NCBI RefSeq assembly: GCF_020080045.1
Contig: NZ_CP083451.1
Location: 3,397,001-3,461,000, forward strand
Source: Comamonas odontotermitis
Lineage (GTDB): Bacteria > Pseudomonadota > Gammaproteobacteria > Burkholderiales > Burkholderiaceae_C
Length of the DNA: 64,000 nucleotides
Reading direction: 5' to 3'
Below the pieces are notes generated by a model that was not told the origin of the DNA, did not search any database, and saw only the letters and a program-made list of their open reading frames with translations. The position numbers were made by a program, and so were the translations under genes. Positions 25,578 through 35,770 of this stretch are shown in pieces; position 1 is the first letter of the stretch, and the number at the start of each line of letters is the position of its first letter.

Positions 25578-26636
25578 ATGACCGCTGACGAAATCCGCGC
25601 CACATTAACGATTTGCCTGCTGGCATCCTTTGCCGATGGCGAGAAACATGACCGTGAACGCGAGCAGATCCGCCAGGTCGCCGAAGGACTGGCCGGTGAC
25701 CATCAGGTGAACCTGCCCAGCCTGTACCAGGATGTGCTGCTGCGCCGGGTGCAATTGGCCGATGTGCAAGCACAGCTCAGCAGCGCTGATTCGCGCCAGC
25801 TGGCATACGAAATGGCCGTGTGCGTGTGCGAGGCTGACGGCCAGACCAGCGCCAAGGAAGAAGCCTTCCTTGCATCGCTGCGGCAAGCCTGGCAGCTCGG
25901 TGGCAATACTGCCAGCGCGGCTGTTACAGCGGCTGCAAGTCCTGCGCCAATGACGCCCCCGACTTTTGAGCGCGATGCCCAGACCATTGCCGAGGCGCCG
26001 CTCAGGGCAGCCACACCCCAAGGGGCTGTGCCTGTTGCCATCGGCAGTGGCCCGGTTCCGCACCCGGCAGCTGTTGATACCCTGCCCAGCGGAGCCGACC
26101 AGCGCCGCCCCAGCCAGCTGACCGCAGCCGACATGGATAGCAAGATTCTCAAGGCGTCGATTCTGAACGGTGCCATCGAGCTGCTGCCAGAAAACCTCTC
26201 CACCCTCGCCATCATTCCGCTGCAGATGCGATTGGTCTACCAGATTGGCCAGAGCTACGGCTATGAGCTGGATCGTGGTCACATCAAGGACCTGCTGGCT
26301 GCACTGGGTGTCGGCCTGACATCGCAATACCTGGAGCAAGCTGGCCGCAAGCTGCTCGGTGGCCTGCTAGGCAAGGCTGGCAAAGGCCTGTTGGGCGGGC
26401 TGGGCCGCCAGGCCGTCAGCAGCGGCATGAGCTTTGCCAGCACCTACGCACTGGGCCATGTAGCCAACCAGTACTATGCAGGAGGCCGCCAGTTATCCAC
26501 AGAGATGCTGAAAAACGCCTACCAGCATGTGATGCAGGACGGACGCGTGCTGCAGGAGCGCTACCTGCCGCAGATGCAGGAGACCGCGCGCGGGCTGAAT
26601 ACGGCCAAGATCATGCAGATGGTGCGGGGGGCCTAA
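25578..26636 (+). CDS. TerB-like protein with DUF697-type C-terminus
   Basis: 352 residues in three parts. Residues 1-115 look like a TerB/DjlA-type acidic helical domain (ICLLASFADGEKHDREREQI and YEMAVCVCEADGQTSAKEEA). A variable Ala/Pro-rich linker runs to about 185. The C-terminal part has IIPLQMRLVYQIGQSYGYEL, glycine-rich GGLLGKAGKGLLGGLGRQ, and FASTYALGHVANQYYAGGR, as in DUF697 membrane-associated proteins. Such fusions occur near tellurite or stress genes, but none lie here. Function unknown; peripheral membrane location is likely. Confidence 0.75.
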   Translation: MTADEIRATLTICLLASFADGEKHDREREQIRQVAEGLAGDHQVNLPSLYQDVLLRRVQLADVQAQLSSADSRQLAYEMAVCVCEADGQTSAKEEAFLASLRQAWQLGGNTASAAVTAAASPAPMTPPTFERDAQTIAEAPLRAATPQGAVPVAIGSGPVPHPAAVDTLPSGADQRRPSQLTAADMDSKILKASILNGAIELLPENLSTLAIIPLQMRLVYQIGQSYGYELDRGHIKDLLAALGVGLTSQYLEQAGRKLLGGLLGKAGKGLLGGLGRQAVSSGMSFASTYALGHVANQYYAGGRQLSTEMLKNAYQHVMQDGRVLQERYLPQMQETARGLNTAKIMQMVRGA

Positions 26637-26702
26637 ACACCCACGTGTTCATACCCAGGCTGCCTGCGGCATACTCGGCAGCTCGCTTTTTGCCCCCGCA
26701 AT

Positions 26703-27314
26703 ATGATCGATCTGCCCTTCTCCCAAGCCTGTGAAAACAACCGAGAGCCGATCCTGGCCGTGCTGCGCGATGCAATGAAGGGACGGCGCCATGTATTGGA
26801 GATTGGCTCAGGCACGGGCCAGCACAGCGTGTACTTTGCGCCGCAGTTGCCACAGCTGGTATGGCAAACCAGCGATCTGCCTGAGCACCATGCCGGCATC
26901 CGGGCCTGGCATGCCGCGCACCCGGCGCCCAATCTGCGCGCGCCGCTGCCACTGGATCTGAACACGGCGCAGTGGCCCCAGACCGCTGACGGTGCTTTTG
27001 ACGCCGTTTTCACGGCCAATACCCTGCACATCATTGCGTGGCCCCTGGTAGAAAACCTGGTGGCACTCGTGGGCGCTCACCTGCCGGTGGATGGAATCTT
27101 TGCCGTCTATGGCCCTTTCAACGATGGAGGCCAATTCACCAGCGACAGCAACCGTGCCTTCGACGCCTGGCTGCGCCAGCGCGATGCGCAAAGCGGCATC
27201 CGCCACTTTGAGGATGTGCTGGCGCTCGCCCAACACCATGGCCTGCAGCTGCTGCAAGACCACGCCATGCCAGCCAATAACCGCGCGCTGGTGTTCCAGC
27301 GCCAGGGCAAATGA
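26703..27314 (+). CDS. DUF938 SAM-dependent methyltransferase-like protein
   Basis: 203-residue protein of the DUF938 family, class I methyltransferase fold. The SAM loop is HVLEIGSGTGQHSVYFAPQL; QTSDLPEHHAGIRAWH and FTANTLHIIAWPLVENL follow, then YGPFNDGGQFTSDSNRAFD. The substrate is not known. The stop overlaps the ATG of the next gene, so the pair is probably translationally coupled. Confidence 0.88.
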   Translation: MIDLPFSQACENNREPILAVLRDAMKGRRHVLEIGSGTGQHSVYFAPQLPQLVWQTSDLPEHHAGIRAWHAAHPAPNLRAPLPLDLNTAQWPQTADGAFDAVFTANTLHIIAWPLVENLVALVGAHLPVDGIFAVYGPFNDGGQFTSDSNRAFDAWLRQRDAQSGIRHFEDVLALAQHHGLQLLQDHAMPANNRALVFQRQGK

Positions 27315-27988
27315 TGGCGATGACAGATGATCTGCAGCACTGGCAGGTACGTTGTCAGCAACTGGCCGCGCAGGAGATGGATCAGGATGCGGCCCACGAC
27401 ACCTCGCACCTGCAGCGCGTATGGGGAAATGCGCAGCAACTGCTGCAACAATACCCTCAGGCTGATGCATTGGTCGTGCTGGCTGCCTGCTATTTGCATG
27501 ATGTGGTGAACCTGCCCAAAAGCCACCCCGATCGCGCGCAGGCATCACGCATGGCTGCCGAACGTGCCACCGAACTGCTGCTCGCCCAAGGCTTTCCCGC
27601 AGAGAAGCTGGAGTCCGTGGCCCATGCCATTGCAGCCCACAGCTTTTCTGCCCGGATCACGCCCGCCACCCTGGAAGCACAGATCGTGCAGGATGCCGAC
27701 CGGCTTGATGCCCTGGGCCCTGTGGGCCTGGCGCGCATGTTCCATATCGGCGGCCAGTTGGGCCGCACGCTGGCGCATGCAACAGATCCGCTTGGCACAG
27801 AGCGCACCTTGGACGACCAACAGTTCACGCTGGACCATATCGCCGCCAAGCTACTGCAGTTACCTCCCACCATGCAGACCGCAGCGGGCAGGCAGAAGGC
27901 AGAGCGACGCGCGCAGTGGGTTGCAGATTTTCGCCAGGCCTTCGTGCAGCAGTGGAATGCAACCCCTACCGCCCAGGCGCAGGGCTGA
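27311..27988 (+). CDS. HD-domain phosphohydrolase (YedJ-like)
   Basis: 225-residue HD hydrolase. Metal-binding residues: His in DAAHDTSHLQRVW, HD in AACYLHDVVNLPKSHPDRA, and Asp in IVQDADRLDALGPVGLARMF, the set seen in E. coli YedJ. Cytoplasmic; a nucleotide-type substrate is likely but undefined. ATG at 27311 overlaps the previous stop by four bases; in-frame ATGs four residues apart leave a small start uncertainty. Confidence 0.88.
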   Translation: MMAMTDDLQHWQVRCQQLAAQEMDQDAAHDTSHLQRVWGNAQQLLQQYPQADALVVLAACYLHDVVNLPKSHPDRAQASRMAAERATELLLAQGFPAEKLESVAHAIAAHSFSARITPATLEAQIVQDADRLDALGPVGLARMFHIGGQLGRTLAHATDPLGTERTLDDQQFTLDHIAAKLLQLPPTMQTAAGRQKAERRAQWVADFRQAFVQQWNATPTAQAQG

Positions 27989-28033
27989 CCGGAGCACCGC
28001 AGCGCCCGCCCGTCGTCCATCGACTGAAAAGCA

Positions 28034-28061
28034 AAAGGCCTGCATTCCCATGCAGGCCTTT
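28034..28061. terminator. bidirectional intrinsic terminator
   Basis: Stem AAAGGCCTGCAT / ATGCAGGCCTTT (28034-28045 and 28050-28061), loop TCCC. It stands between the convergent HD gene and psiF-like gene. Confidence 0.85.
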
Positions 28062-28080
28062 CATCATCAGGCAGCGCCGC

Positions 28081-28359
28081 TTACTTCTTGAGGCACTCGC
28101 TCATGAAAGCCTTGCGCTCGTCACCCTTCTTGCCGGTAGCGTCCACGTTGCAGGCCTTCATGCGTTCCTGCTGGCGCTTGCGGCCATCAGACAGGCAACT
28201 GGACATGAACTGCTTGCGGTCGTCACCCTTGAGTTCCTTGGTCTTGGCTTCGGTGTTGCAGGTGCCCATCAGCTGTTGTTGCGCGGTGGGTGCCTTGTCG
28301 GCAGCCAAGGCAAACTGGGATGCCAGCGCGATACCGGCGAGAACGATGAGTTTTTTCAT
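28081..28359 (-). CDS. PsiF-repeat periplasmic protein
   Basis: 92 residues with a signal peptide (MKKLIVLAGIALASQFALA) and two PsiF repeats: MGTCNTEAKTKELKGDDRKQ with FMSSCLSDG, and MKACNVDATGKKGDERKAF with MSECLKK. Each repeat has two cysteines. PsiF of E. coli is phosphate-starvation inducible; the function is unknown. The start at 28359 gives the clean signal peptide. Confidence 0.9.
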   Translation of the reverse strand: MKKLIVLAGIALASQFALAADKAPTAQQQLMGTCNTEAKTKELKGDDRKQFMSSCLSDGRKRQQERMKACNVDATGKKGDERKAFMSECLKK

Positions 28360-28495
28360 GGAATAGGCTCTTTTAAAAACTACGCCGAAGACCAGCGCAG
28401 GCGCATTTCGGCACAAGTTGCACGCGCTGTCAATGGGCCATACGCGCTCTGCCTACCAAGAACTACATTTTGCGAAAATTTTTTCGCCGCAGACA

Positions 28496-28522
28496 TAAAA
28501 AAAGCAGCCACACGGGCTGCTT
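28496..28522 (-). terminator. intrinsic terminator after yebC
   Basis: In the minus direction, AGCAGCC / GGCTGCT stem (28503-28509 and 28515-28521, loop of five) followed by a T7 run. Confidence 0.85.
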
Positions 28523-28543
28523 CAAGGTGATGTTGCACATGGC

Positions 28544-29248
28544 TCAGTCAACCAGGCCCACGTAGACGTGCTGCACGTCGTCATCGTTTTCAAGACCGGC
28601 CAGAAAGGCTTGCACTTCTTCCTGTGCCTCGGGGGGCAAGCCACCCATGCTCACGGGGTTTTTGGCCTTGTAGCCCAGCTTGGCAGACAGCACCTTGATG
28701 CCTTGCTCAGGCAGCGCCTTGCTCACGGTGTCCAGGTCGGTGGGCTCGGTGATGAACAGGGTCACACCCTCTTCCTCGCCCGGCTCGAAATCCTGCGCAC
28801 CCGCTTCGATGGCTGCCAGCTCCACATCTGCGCCGTTTTCAGCTTCGCCTTCAATCATGCCGACATGGTCAAAATCCCAGGCCACAGCCGTCAGCTGCCC
28901 CTTGCGGAAGCACACACGCATATTGGGGGCGGTGCGGTTGGGGTTGTCGGTCAGGCATTCCACCATCACCGGCACGCGGTGCGGAGCATAGCCTTCGAAC
29001 AGCACGGTCGAGTAATTGACCGCATCCGCCCCTGCGCCAGAGCCCTTCTTGATGGCACGCTCTAGCGTATCCTTGGGCATGGATGCCTTGCGGGCAGCTT
29101 CCACTGCCATGCGCAGGCGCGAGTTGCTGGCCGGGTCTCCTCCGCCCAAGCGTGCGGCCACGGTGATTTCCTTGACCAGTTTGCCGAAGAGTTTGCCTTT
29201 GGCATCGGCGACCAGCGCCTTGCCCTTTGCTTTCCATTGCGCGCCCAT
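28544..29248 (-). CDS. yebC: YebC/PmpR-family DNA-binding or translation factor
   Basis: 234-residue YebC-family protein, cytoplasmic. Family signs: [20 protein letters not shown] (typical MAGHSKW-like start variant), [38 protein letters not shown] and the acidic [19 protein letters not shown] middle. Relatives are described as transcription regulators (PmpR) and more recently as translation factors for polyproline stretches. Many proteobacteria carry two paralogs; the GAQWK rather than GHSKW start points to the second type. Terminator follows. Confidence 0.9.
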   Translation of the reverse strand: MGAQWKAKGKALVADAKGKLFGKLVKEITVAARLGGGDPASNSRLRMAVEAARKASMPKDTLERAIKKGSGAGADAVNYSTVLFEGYAPHRVPVMVECLTDNPNRTAPNMRVCFRKGQLTAVAWDFDHVGMIEGEAENGADVELAAIEAGAQDFEPGEEEGVTLFITEPTDLDTVSKALPEQGIKVLSAKLGYKAKNPVSMGGLPPEAQEEVQAFLAGLENDDDVQHVYVGLVD

Positions 29249-29450
29249 GGCTGCGATTTCCTTGTTGTTGGTTTGGCAGCGCGAGAGCTGCGGATGGTGC
29301 GCCTTCGTGCCGAAGCCGCTCCCATTTGACGAAGGCAAATTTATACACCCGCGCCCATTGTCCTGCTTGCACAACGGCCAGAGGCTGAGTCAGGATTATG
29401 GGTCAAAGCAACAGATATTCTGCATCGAATCATTCCCATATTTTTATATT

Positions 29451-29490
29451 GCAGCGCTTTAAATCAAAGCGCCTATAGCTATCATTTTTG
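29451..29490. repeat. ATAGCT palindromic repeat copy, intergenic
   Basis: GCGCTTT/AAAGCGC stem (29454-29460 and 29466-29472) followed by TATAGCTATCATTTTTG. Reverse orientation relative to the copy at 31.4 kb. It lies between yebC and a small membrane protein gene. Confidence 0.75.
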
Positions 29491-29519
29491 ATATTCGTAT
29501 CCCAAGGCACAATGCAGAT

Positions 29520-29894
29520 ATGGCAGTTTTGCAAAATCTGTGGGGCTGGGTCATACGACAGCGTGTCCCCTTGCTGTGCACAGCGGCAGGGCTGGTGCTG
29601 TCTTTTGTCTTTCTGGGCCTGCCTGGTTTTGCCAGCTATTGGCCGGCCGAGCAGTTGTTTCTCCTTGCTGGCGACGCAGCGCTGCTCGATCGCATCCAGG
29701 GCGACAAGCTGTGGCCGGTGCTCATCTCGGCCAGCTTTCTTCAGGCACTGCTGATCACCCCCGCCCACTGCCTGTTGCGCCGCTGGCAGCCCACCTTGCC
29801 TCGCGCCTTGCATGTGGTAGCCACGGTGCTGCTGGTGCTCACAGTCAGCATTGTCGCCACATCGTTGATGCTGTTGGCCCAGGTGGATGCATAG
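29520..29894 (+). CDS. small membrane protein of unknown function
   Basis: 124 residues with three likely membrane segments (LLCTAAGLVLSFVFLGLP; WPVLISASFLQALLIT; VVATVLLVLTVSIVATSLML) and short loops. I do not recognise a family. It lies 56 bp before murI in the same direction; the start codon has no clear ribosome site, so it may begin at a different ATG. Its position just after a repeat copy leaves little room for a promoter. Confidence 0.6.
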   Translation: MAVLQNLWGWVIRQRVPLLCTAAGLVLSFVFLGLPGFASYWPAEQLFLLAGDAALLDRIQGDKLWPVLISASFLQALLITPAHCLLRRWQPTLPRALHVVATVLLVLTVSIVATSLMLLAQVDA

Positions 29895-29950
29895 GTACCC
29901 GGGCCTGCCTACAATCTGCGGCACCTTGTTGACGGACAGCATACACAGCC

Positions 29951-30811
29951 ATGCCTACTCCCACCTCTCCCATTGGCGTCTTTGACAGCGGCATCGGCGG
30001 CCTGAGTGTGCTGCAGGCACTGCGCGAAGTACTGCCTGGCGAGCGCTTTGTGTATCTGGCCGATAGCGGCAATGCGCCCTATGGCGAACGAGGAGACGCC
30101 TTTGTGCAGGCGCGCAGCGCCCGTATCACCGACTGGATGCGCAACCAGCACGATGTGAAGGCCTTGGTCATCGCCTGCAACACCGCCACGGCAGCGGCCA
30201 TTGACAGCCTGCGCGATGGCAATCCCGGCCTGCCCATCATTGGCGTGGAGCCTGCGCTCAAGCCTGCCGCCCTGTACAGCAAAACCCACAAGGTGGGGGT
30301 GATTGCCACGCAAGGCACAGTGAGCAGCCATCGCTTTGCCGCGCTGCAGGCTGCCCATTCGGCGCATACACAATTTGTAGTACAGGCCTGTGCGGGCCTT
30401 GCGCGGGCCATTGAGGACAGCACTCTCCCCAGTATTTCAGCGTCTCAGAATGCTACACAAATAAGAGCACTTTGCGCACAATACACAAGCGCCATGGGCA
30501 CGTTTGGCACTGCGCCTGGCGAGATCGACACCTTGGTGCTGGGCTGCACGCATTACGTATTCGCAGCCGATACCCTACGCAGTCTGGTGGGCCCCGGAGT
30601 CACCCTGGTCGACACCGGCACCCCGGTGGCCCGGCGCACGTACAGCCTGCTGCATGCCACCGGCATGCTGCGCAAGCAGGACGTGGAGATGGGGACGGCG
30701 GCAGAGGCTTGCCAGCTCTTCACCACAGGCGATGTTTCCGCTCTGCGCCATGCAGCAGAGCAATGGCTGGGTCTGCCGACGACATGCGCCAGTTCAGCGG
30801 CCATCGCCTGA
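29951..30811 (+). CDS. murI: glutamate racemase MurI
   Basis: 286-residue racemase supplying D-glutamate for peptidoglycan. Catalytic cysteines are in VIACNTATAAAID and LGCTHYVFAAD; the N-terminal GVFDSGIGGLSVLQALRE and YLADSGNAPYGERG are family hallmarks. Between IEDSTLPS and ATQIRALCAQY there is an extra stretch ISASQN that coincides with a diverged palindromic repeat (30.43 kb). The end overlaps the convergent metallopeptidase gene by 18 bp. Confidence 0.96.
   Translation: MPTPTSPIGVFDSGIGGLSVLQALREVLPGERFVYLADSGNAPYGERGDAFVQARSARITDWMRNQHDVKALVIACNTATAAAIDSLRDGNPGLPIIGVEPALKPAALYSKTHKVGVIATQGTVSSHRFAALQAAHSAHTQFVVQACAGLARAIEDSTLPSISASQNATQIRALCAQYTSAMGTFGTAPGEIDTLVLGCTHYVFAADTLRSLVGPGVTLVDTGTPVARRTYSLLHATGMLRKQDVEMGTAAEACQLFTTGDVSALRHAAEQWLGLPTTCASSAAIA
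30428..30475. repeat. diverged palindromic repeat inside murI
   Basis: CAGCGTCT, then ATGCTACACAAAT, resembles the reverse orientation of the copy in the RND adaptor gene (GCGCCAGATGCTACCAAT). It falls where MurI has a few extra residues. Similarity is partial. Confidence 0.4.
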
Positions 30812-31348
30812 ATCGTCGCTGTCTCGGGCATCTTTCCACAACCGCTTGCCGCCAGCATCCAGCCATGTCAGATACAGCCGCGTCTCCAGCTCCAGCTGGT
30901 GGTAGGCGGGCTCCATGTATTCGCACAACTGGTAGAACGCCTTGTTGTGGTCTGTTTCGCGCAGATGGGCCAGCTCGTGCACGGCGATCATCCGCAGGAA
31001 TGGCTCAGGCGCGTGCTTGAACAGGCTACCAATGCGAATCTCATGCCGCGACTGGGTTTTGCCACCATGGTTCTTGCCACTGCGCATATGAATGCCCAGC
31101 GCCTGGTACACCAGTTGCAGCTTGCTGTCATAGACCACCTTGGCCAGCGGCGCAGCATTGCGCATGTACTCGGTCTTCAATCCGGTCACATAGCCATGCA
31201 AGGCCTTGTCCGAGCGCATCTGGTGCGCCTCTGGGTGGCGCTGCAGCAACCAATCGCCCAGCTTGCCCGATTGCACCAGACCCATCGCCTGCTGCTGCAG
31301 ACTGGGCGGGTAGGCTTGCAGATAGGGCAATGGAACAGAGGAAGTCAT
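30794..31348 (-). CDS. YgjP-like zinc metallopeptidase (DUF45)
   Basis: 184-residue protein with the zinc motif HELAH in LRMIAVHELAHLRETDHNK and the third ligand region YEPAYH-like (MEPAYHQLE), as in the YgjP/WLM (DUF45) group. The N-terminal LQAYPPSLQQQAMGLVQSGK and SRHEIRIGSLFKHAPEPF match this group. ATG at 31348 is chosen; the frame to 31429 lies over a repeat copy and is unlikely coding. Cytoplasmic; physiological target unknown. The 3' end overlaps murI by 18 bp, in convergent orientation. Confidence 0.85.
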   Translation of the reverse strand: MTSSVPLPYLQAYPPSLQQQAMGLVQSGKLGDWLLQRHPEAHQMRSDKALHGYVTGLKTEYMRNAAPLAKVVYDSKLQLVYQALGIHMRSGKNHGGKTQSRHEIRIGSLFKHAPEPFLRMIAVHELAHLRETDHNKAFYQLCEYMEPAYHQLELETRLYLTWLDAGGKRLWKDARDSDDSGDGR

Positions 31349-31401
31349 GGCTGGAAAGCAGCCAAGGCAGCACGTGGCTGCCTTGGTCAGAAAAACAAAA
31401 C

Positions 31402-31446
31402 TACAAAATTGATAGCTGTCAGCGCCCATCCATCAAGCGCTAACAC
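31402..31446. repeat. ATAGCT palindromic repeat copy, intergenic
   Basis: AATTGATAGCTGTCAGCGCC, then CAAGCGCTAACAC after eight bases. The GCGC elements form the arms. This is the clearest forward-orientation copy in the window. Confidence 0.8.
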
Positions 31447-31451
31447 CCCAT

Positions 31452-32075
31452 TCAATGCAAATGACGGGGGCGGCGGCCACCGCCGTGCCCGCCCGAGCCA
31501 CCGGCACCACGCGGCGGCTTGCCGATCTCCAGCGAATCAACCAGGGCATCAAACCGCTGGCTGAACAGCTTGTCGATCTCACCTACAACGCCTTGCAGCT
31601 CGCTCGCATCAAAGTGGCGCTCCATCATGTTGACCACATCCTGCACCAGCATGTCGCGCTGCACCTGCATGATGGCTGCGGGCGTCGGGCCGACGAACAG
31701 CATCATGAAGTCATCGCGCGACTCTGCGCTGCGGTCCTGGTCTTCGTCGTCGAACTCGGCGTCGTAGAACGTAACCTCGATGGCCGCGCCCTGCTCGGCC
31801 AGCTCGTTCAGGTTCATGCACATGTCATCAAGCGCCTGGCGGAAATCGTCGTCACCGCGTACCGTCCAGCACATCTGCAGGATATGGTCCTTGGGCTCGA
31901 ACAGGATGCCGGGCTCTTCCTCGTAGGCGCTTTCAGCGCCATCGACCAGCGACTTCGCGCCCGCATACTGCCACAGGGGCTTCAAGGCCTCCTGCAGCTG
32001 GTCGAAGCCGACATCGGCCCGCAGCAACACCTGGCCGTGGACATGGATCTCAAAGGGTGGGTTGTAACTGGGCAT
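31452..32075 (-). CDS. conserved protein of unknown function (DUF6806-like)
   Basis: 207 residues. It starts MPSYNPPFEIHVHGQVLLRA, then DQLQEALKPLWQYAGAKSL and EEEPGILFEPKDHILQMCW; the centre is acidic (FYDAEFDDEDQDRSAESRDD) and the end is Gly/Arg/His-rich (GAGGSGGHGGGRRPRHLH), possibly metal or nucleic-acid binding. It resembles a conserved Comamonadaceae protein I recall as DUF6806, without known role. ATG at 32075 was chosen; the upstream frame runs toward the tRNA-Leu gene. Confidence 0.72.
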   Translation of the reverse strand: MPSYNPPFEIHVHGQVLLRADVGFDQLQEALKPLWQYAGAKSLVDGAESAYEEEPGILFEPKDHILQMCWTVRGDDDFRQALDDMCMNLNELAEQGAAIEVTFYDAEFDDEDQDRSAESRDDFMMLFVGPTPAAIMQVQRDMLVQDVVNMMERHFDASELQGVVGEIDKLFSQRFDALVDSLEIGKPPRGAGGSGGHGGGRRPRHLH

Positions 32076-32231
32076 GTTCTGTACCTTCCTCAATCGAAGC
32101 CGCCGCTTGCGCCAGCTGCTCCACACTAGATGACACGGCACGCCGCATCGCCGTTGCGCAGGCCGCCCACCCGAGCGGCGCCGCATCCACACTATCAGGC
32201 ATTGTGCCCGGTTTGTCGATGACACCCGAAG

Positions 32232-32261
32232 AAAAAGCCAACAGGGCAGGCCTGTTGGCTT
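32232..32261 (-). terminator. terminator after tRNA-Leu(TAA)
   Basis: Minus-strand stem AAGCCAACAGG / CCTGTTGGCTT (32235-32245 and 32251-32261) followed by T5. Confidence 0.85.
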
Positions 32262-32269
32262 CGCTTGAC

Positions 32270-32358
32270 TGGTGCCTCGGGCCGGGATCGAACCGGCACG
32301 CCACTTTCGCGGCACGGGATTTTAAGTCCCGGGTGTCTACCAATTTCACCACCGAGGC
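32270..32358 (-). tRNA. tRNA-Leu, anticodon TAA
   Basis: Reads GCCTCGGTGGTGAAATTGG from 32358, with anticodon arm CGGGA-CTTAAAA-TCCCG (anticodon TAA), a long variable arm, T-loop GGTTCGATCCC and encoded CCA end; 89 nt. It has its own terminator and is separated by another terminator from the glycine/cysteine tRNA array. Confidence 0.97.
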
Positions 32359-32419
32359 AGCACATCCGCTTATTCTAGCGGGGCAAGCCCTGCAGTTTGG
32401 CGATTTGTGAGCCGACAAC

Positions 32420-32443
32420 AAAAAAGGAAGCCGAGGCTTCCTT
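32420..32443 (-). terminator. terminator of the tRNA-Gly/Cys transcript
   Basis: Minus-strand stem AAGGAAGCC / GGCTTCCTT (32424-32432 and 32435-32443) followed by T6. It divides the glycine/cysteine array from tRNA-Leu(TAA). Confidence 0.85.
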
Positions 32444-32453
32444 CTTGTCGTAT

Positions 32454-32529
32454 TGGAGCGGGAAAACGGTCTCGAACCGTCGACCTCAACCTTGGCAAGG
32501 TTGCGCTCTACCAACTGAGCTATTCCCGC
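32454..32529 (-). tRNA. tRNA-Gly, anticodon GCC (copy 1)
   Basis: Begins GCGGGAATAGCTCAGTTGG at 32529; anticodon loop CTTGCCAA; T-arm GGTTCGAGACC; encoded CCA; 76 nt. Last of the array in transcription order and identical to the other three copies. Confidence 0.97.
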
Positions 32530-32567
32530 ATTGCCAGCATGATCTGCATCACACCAGCCTTGAAAAC

Positions 32568-32643
32568 TGGAGCGGGAAAACGGTCTCGAACCGTCGACCT
32601 CAACCTTGGCAAGGTTGCGCTCTACCAACTGAGCTATTCCCGC
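32568..32643 (-). tRNA. tRNA-Gly, anticodon GCC (copy 2)
   Basis: Identical in sequence to the copy 114 bp away; 76 nt with encoded CCA, anticodon GCC. Confidence 0.97.
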
Positions 32644-32681
32644 ATTGCCAGCATGATCTGCATCACACCAGCTTTGAAAAC

Positions 32682-32757
32682 TGGAGCGGGAAAACGGTCT
32701 CGAACCGTCGACCTCAACCTTGGCAAGGTTGCGCTCTACCAACTGAGCTATTCCCGC
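32682..32757 (-). tRNA. tRNA-Gly, anticodon GCC (copy 3)
   Basis: Identical to copies 1 and 2; 76 nt with encoded CCA. It follows tRNA-Cys in transcription order by 49 bp. Confidence 0.97.
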
Positions 32758-32806
32758 AAAAATGTTCGTTTTTCCACGAACCCAAAACATACTGACAAGC
32801 ATCTTT

Positions 32807-32880
32807 TGGAGGCGCGAACCAGAGTCGAACTGGTCTAACCGGATTTGCAATCCGGGGCATAACCGCTTTGCTATCGCGCC
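32807..32880 (-). tRNA. tRNA-Cys, anticodon GCA
   Basis: Begins GGCGCGATAGCAAAGCGG at 32880, anticodon loop ATTGCAAA (GCA), T-arm AGTTCGACTCT, encoded CCA; 74 nt. Placed between tRNA-Gly copies, the common betaproteobacterial order. Confidence 0.97.
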
Positions 32881-32920
32881 TTGGATTGTTTGCAGCACCG
32901 GTACACCAGCACTACGAATC

Positions 32921-32996
32921 TGGAGCGGGAAAACGGTCTCGAACCGTCGACCTCAACCTTGGCAAGGTTGCGCTCTACCAACTGAGCTATTCCCGC
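32921..32996 (-). tRNA. tRNA-Gly, anticodon GCC (copy 4, first in transcript)
   Basis: Same sequence as the three downstream copies; 76 nt. It is the promoter-proximal gene, about 20 bases after the predicted transcription start. Confidence 0.97.
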
Positions 32997-33023
32997 ATGT
33001 ATCCGTTTTATCGGAAGACAGCG

Positions 33024-33029
33024 ATTATA
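33024..33029 (-). promoter_or_regulatory. -10 box of the tRNA-Gly/Cys array promoter
   Basis: Minus strand GGTATATAAT places a perfect TATAAT at 33024-33029, about 28 bp before the first tRNA. The -35 region is poor (TGCATT at 17 bp). Confidence 0.6.
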
Positions 33030-33125
33030 TACCGTCTCCGCGATGGAATGCATTGTATCGCACTTTTTTTGGCGTTTGAGCGAAACGGCCCCGTTTTATT
33101 CGCGCGAAGCCGTTTCGCTTTCCCG

Positions 33126-35576
<2,451 letters not shown>

Positions 35577-35770
35577 GAAAATCCTTTTAAAACTTTTACG
35601 AAGATGCTTCGCAAAAGCAATTTTTCAACCCTGCGGCTTGCGAAAAACCACGGGTAGGGACAGAGATCGCCTCTCACAGGCACCCACAGCCTGCCAAAGG
35701 GCAGAGCCTGCAAAAGCAGGCTCATCAAAAACAATAGCTACTGGCGGTTACCAGATATAGGCTGAGGCAC

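Larger units (their letters stand above)
32454..32757 (-). repeat. tandem duplication of a 114-bp tRNA-Gly unit
   Basis: Three tRNA-Gly genes are spaced exactly 114 bp apart (3' ends at 32454, 32568, 32682). The two 38-bp spacers are the same except for one base near their end (AGCCTTG versus AGCTTTG). This indicates recent tandem duplication or gene conversion. Confidence 0.9.

Noticed and set aside
32397..33079. Open frames with repeated GKTVSNRRPQPWQGCALPTE peptides across the tRNA array.
   Set aside because: They are translations of the tRNA-Gly genes in antisense; repetition comes from identical tRNA copies.
33080..33118. Inverted repeat GCGAAACGGC / GCCGTTTCGC just after lon, considered as its terminator.
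   Set aside because: The loop is 19 bases and no U-run follows on the minus strand; function not supported.
35704..35723. Hairpin GAGCCTGC-AAAA-GCAGGCTC between clpX and lon as a clpX terminator.
   Set aside because: On the minus strand no U-run follows; it may be structural only, so I did not list it as a terminator.
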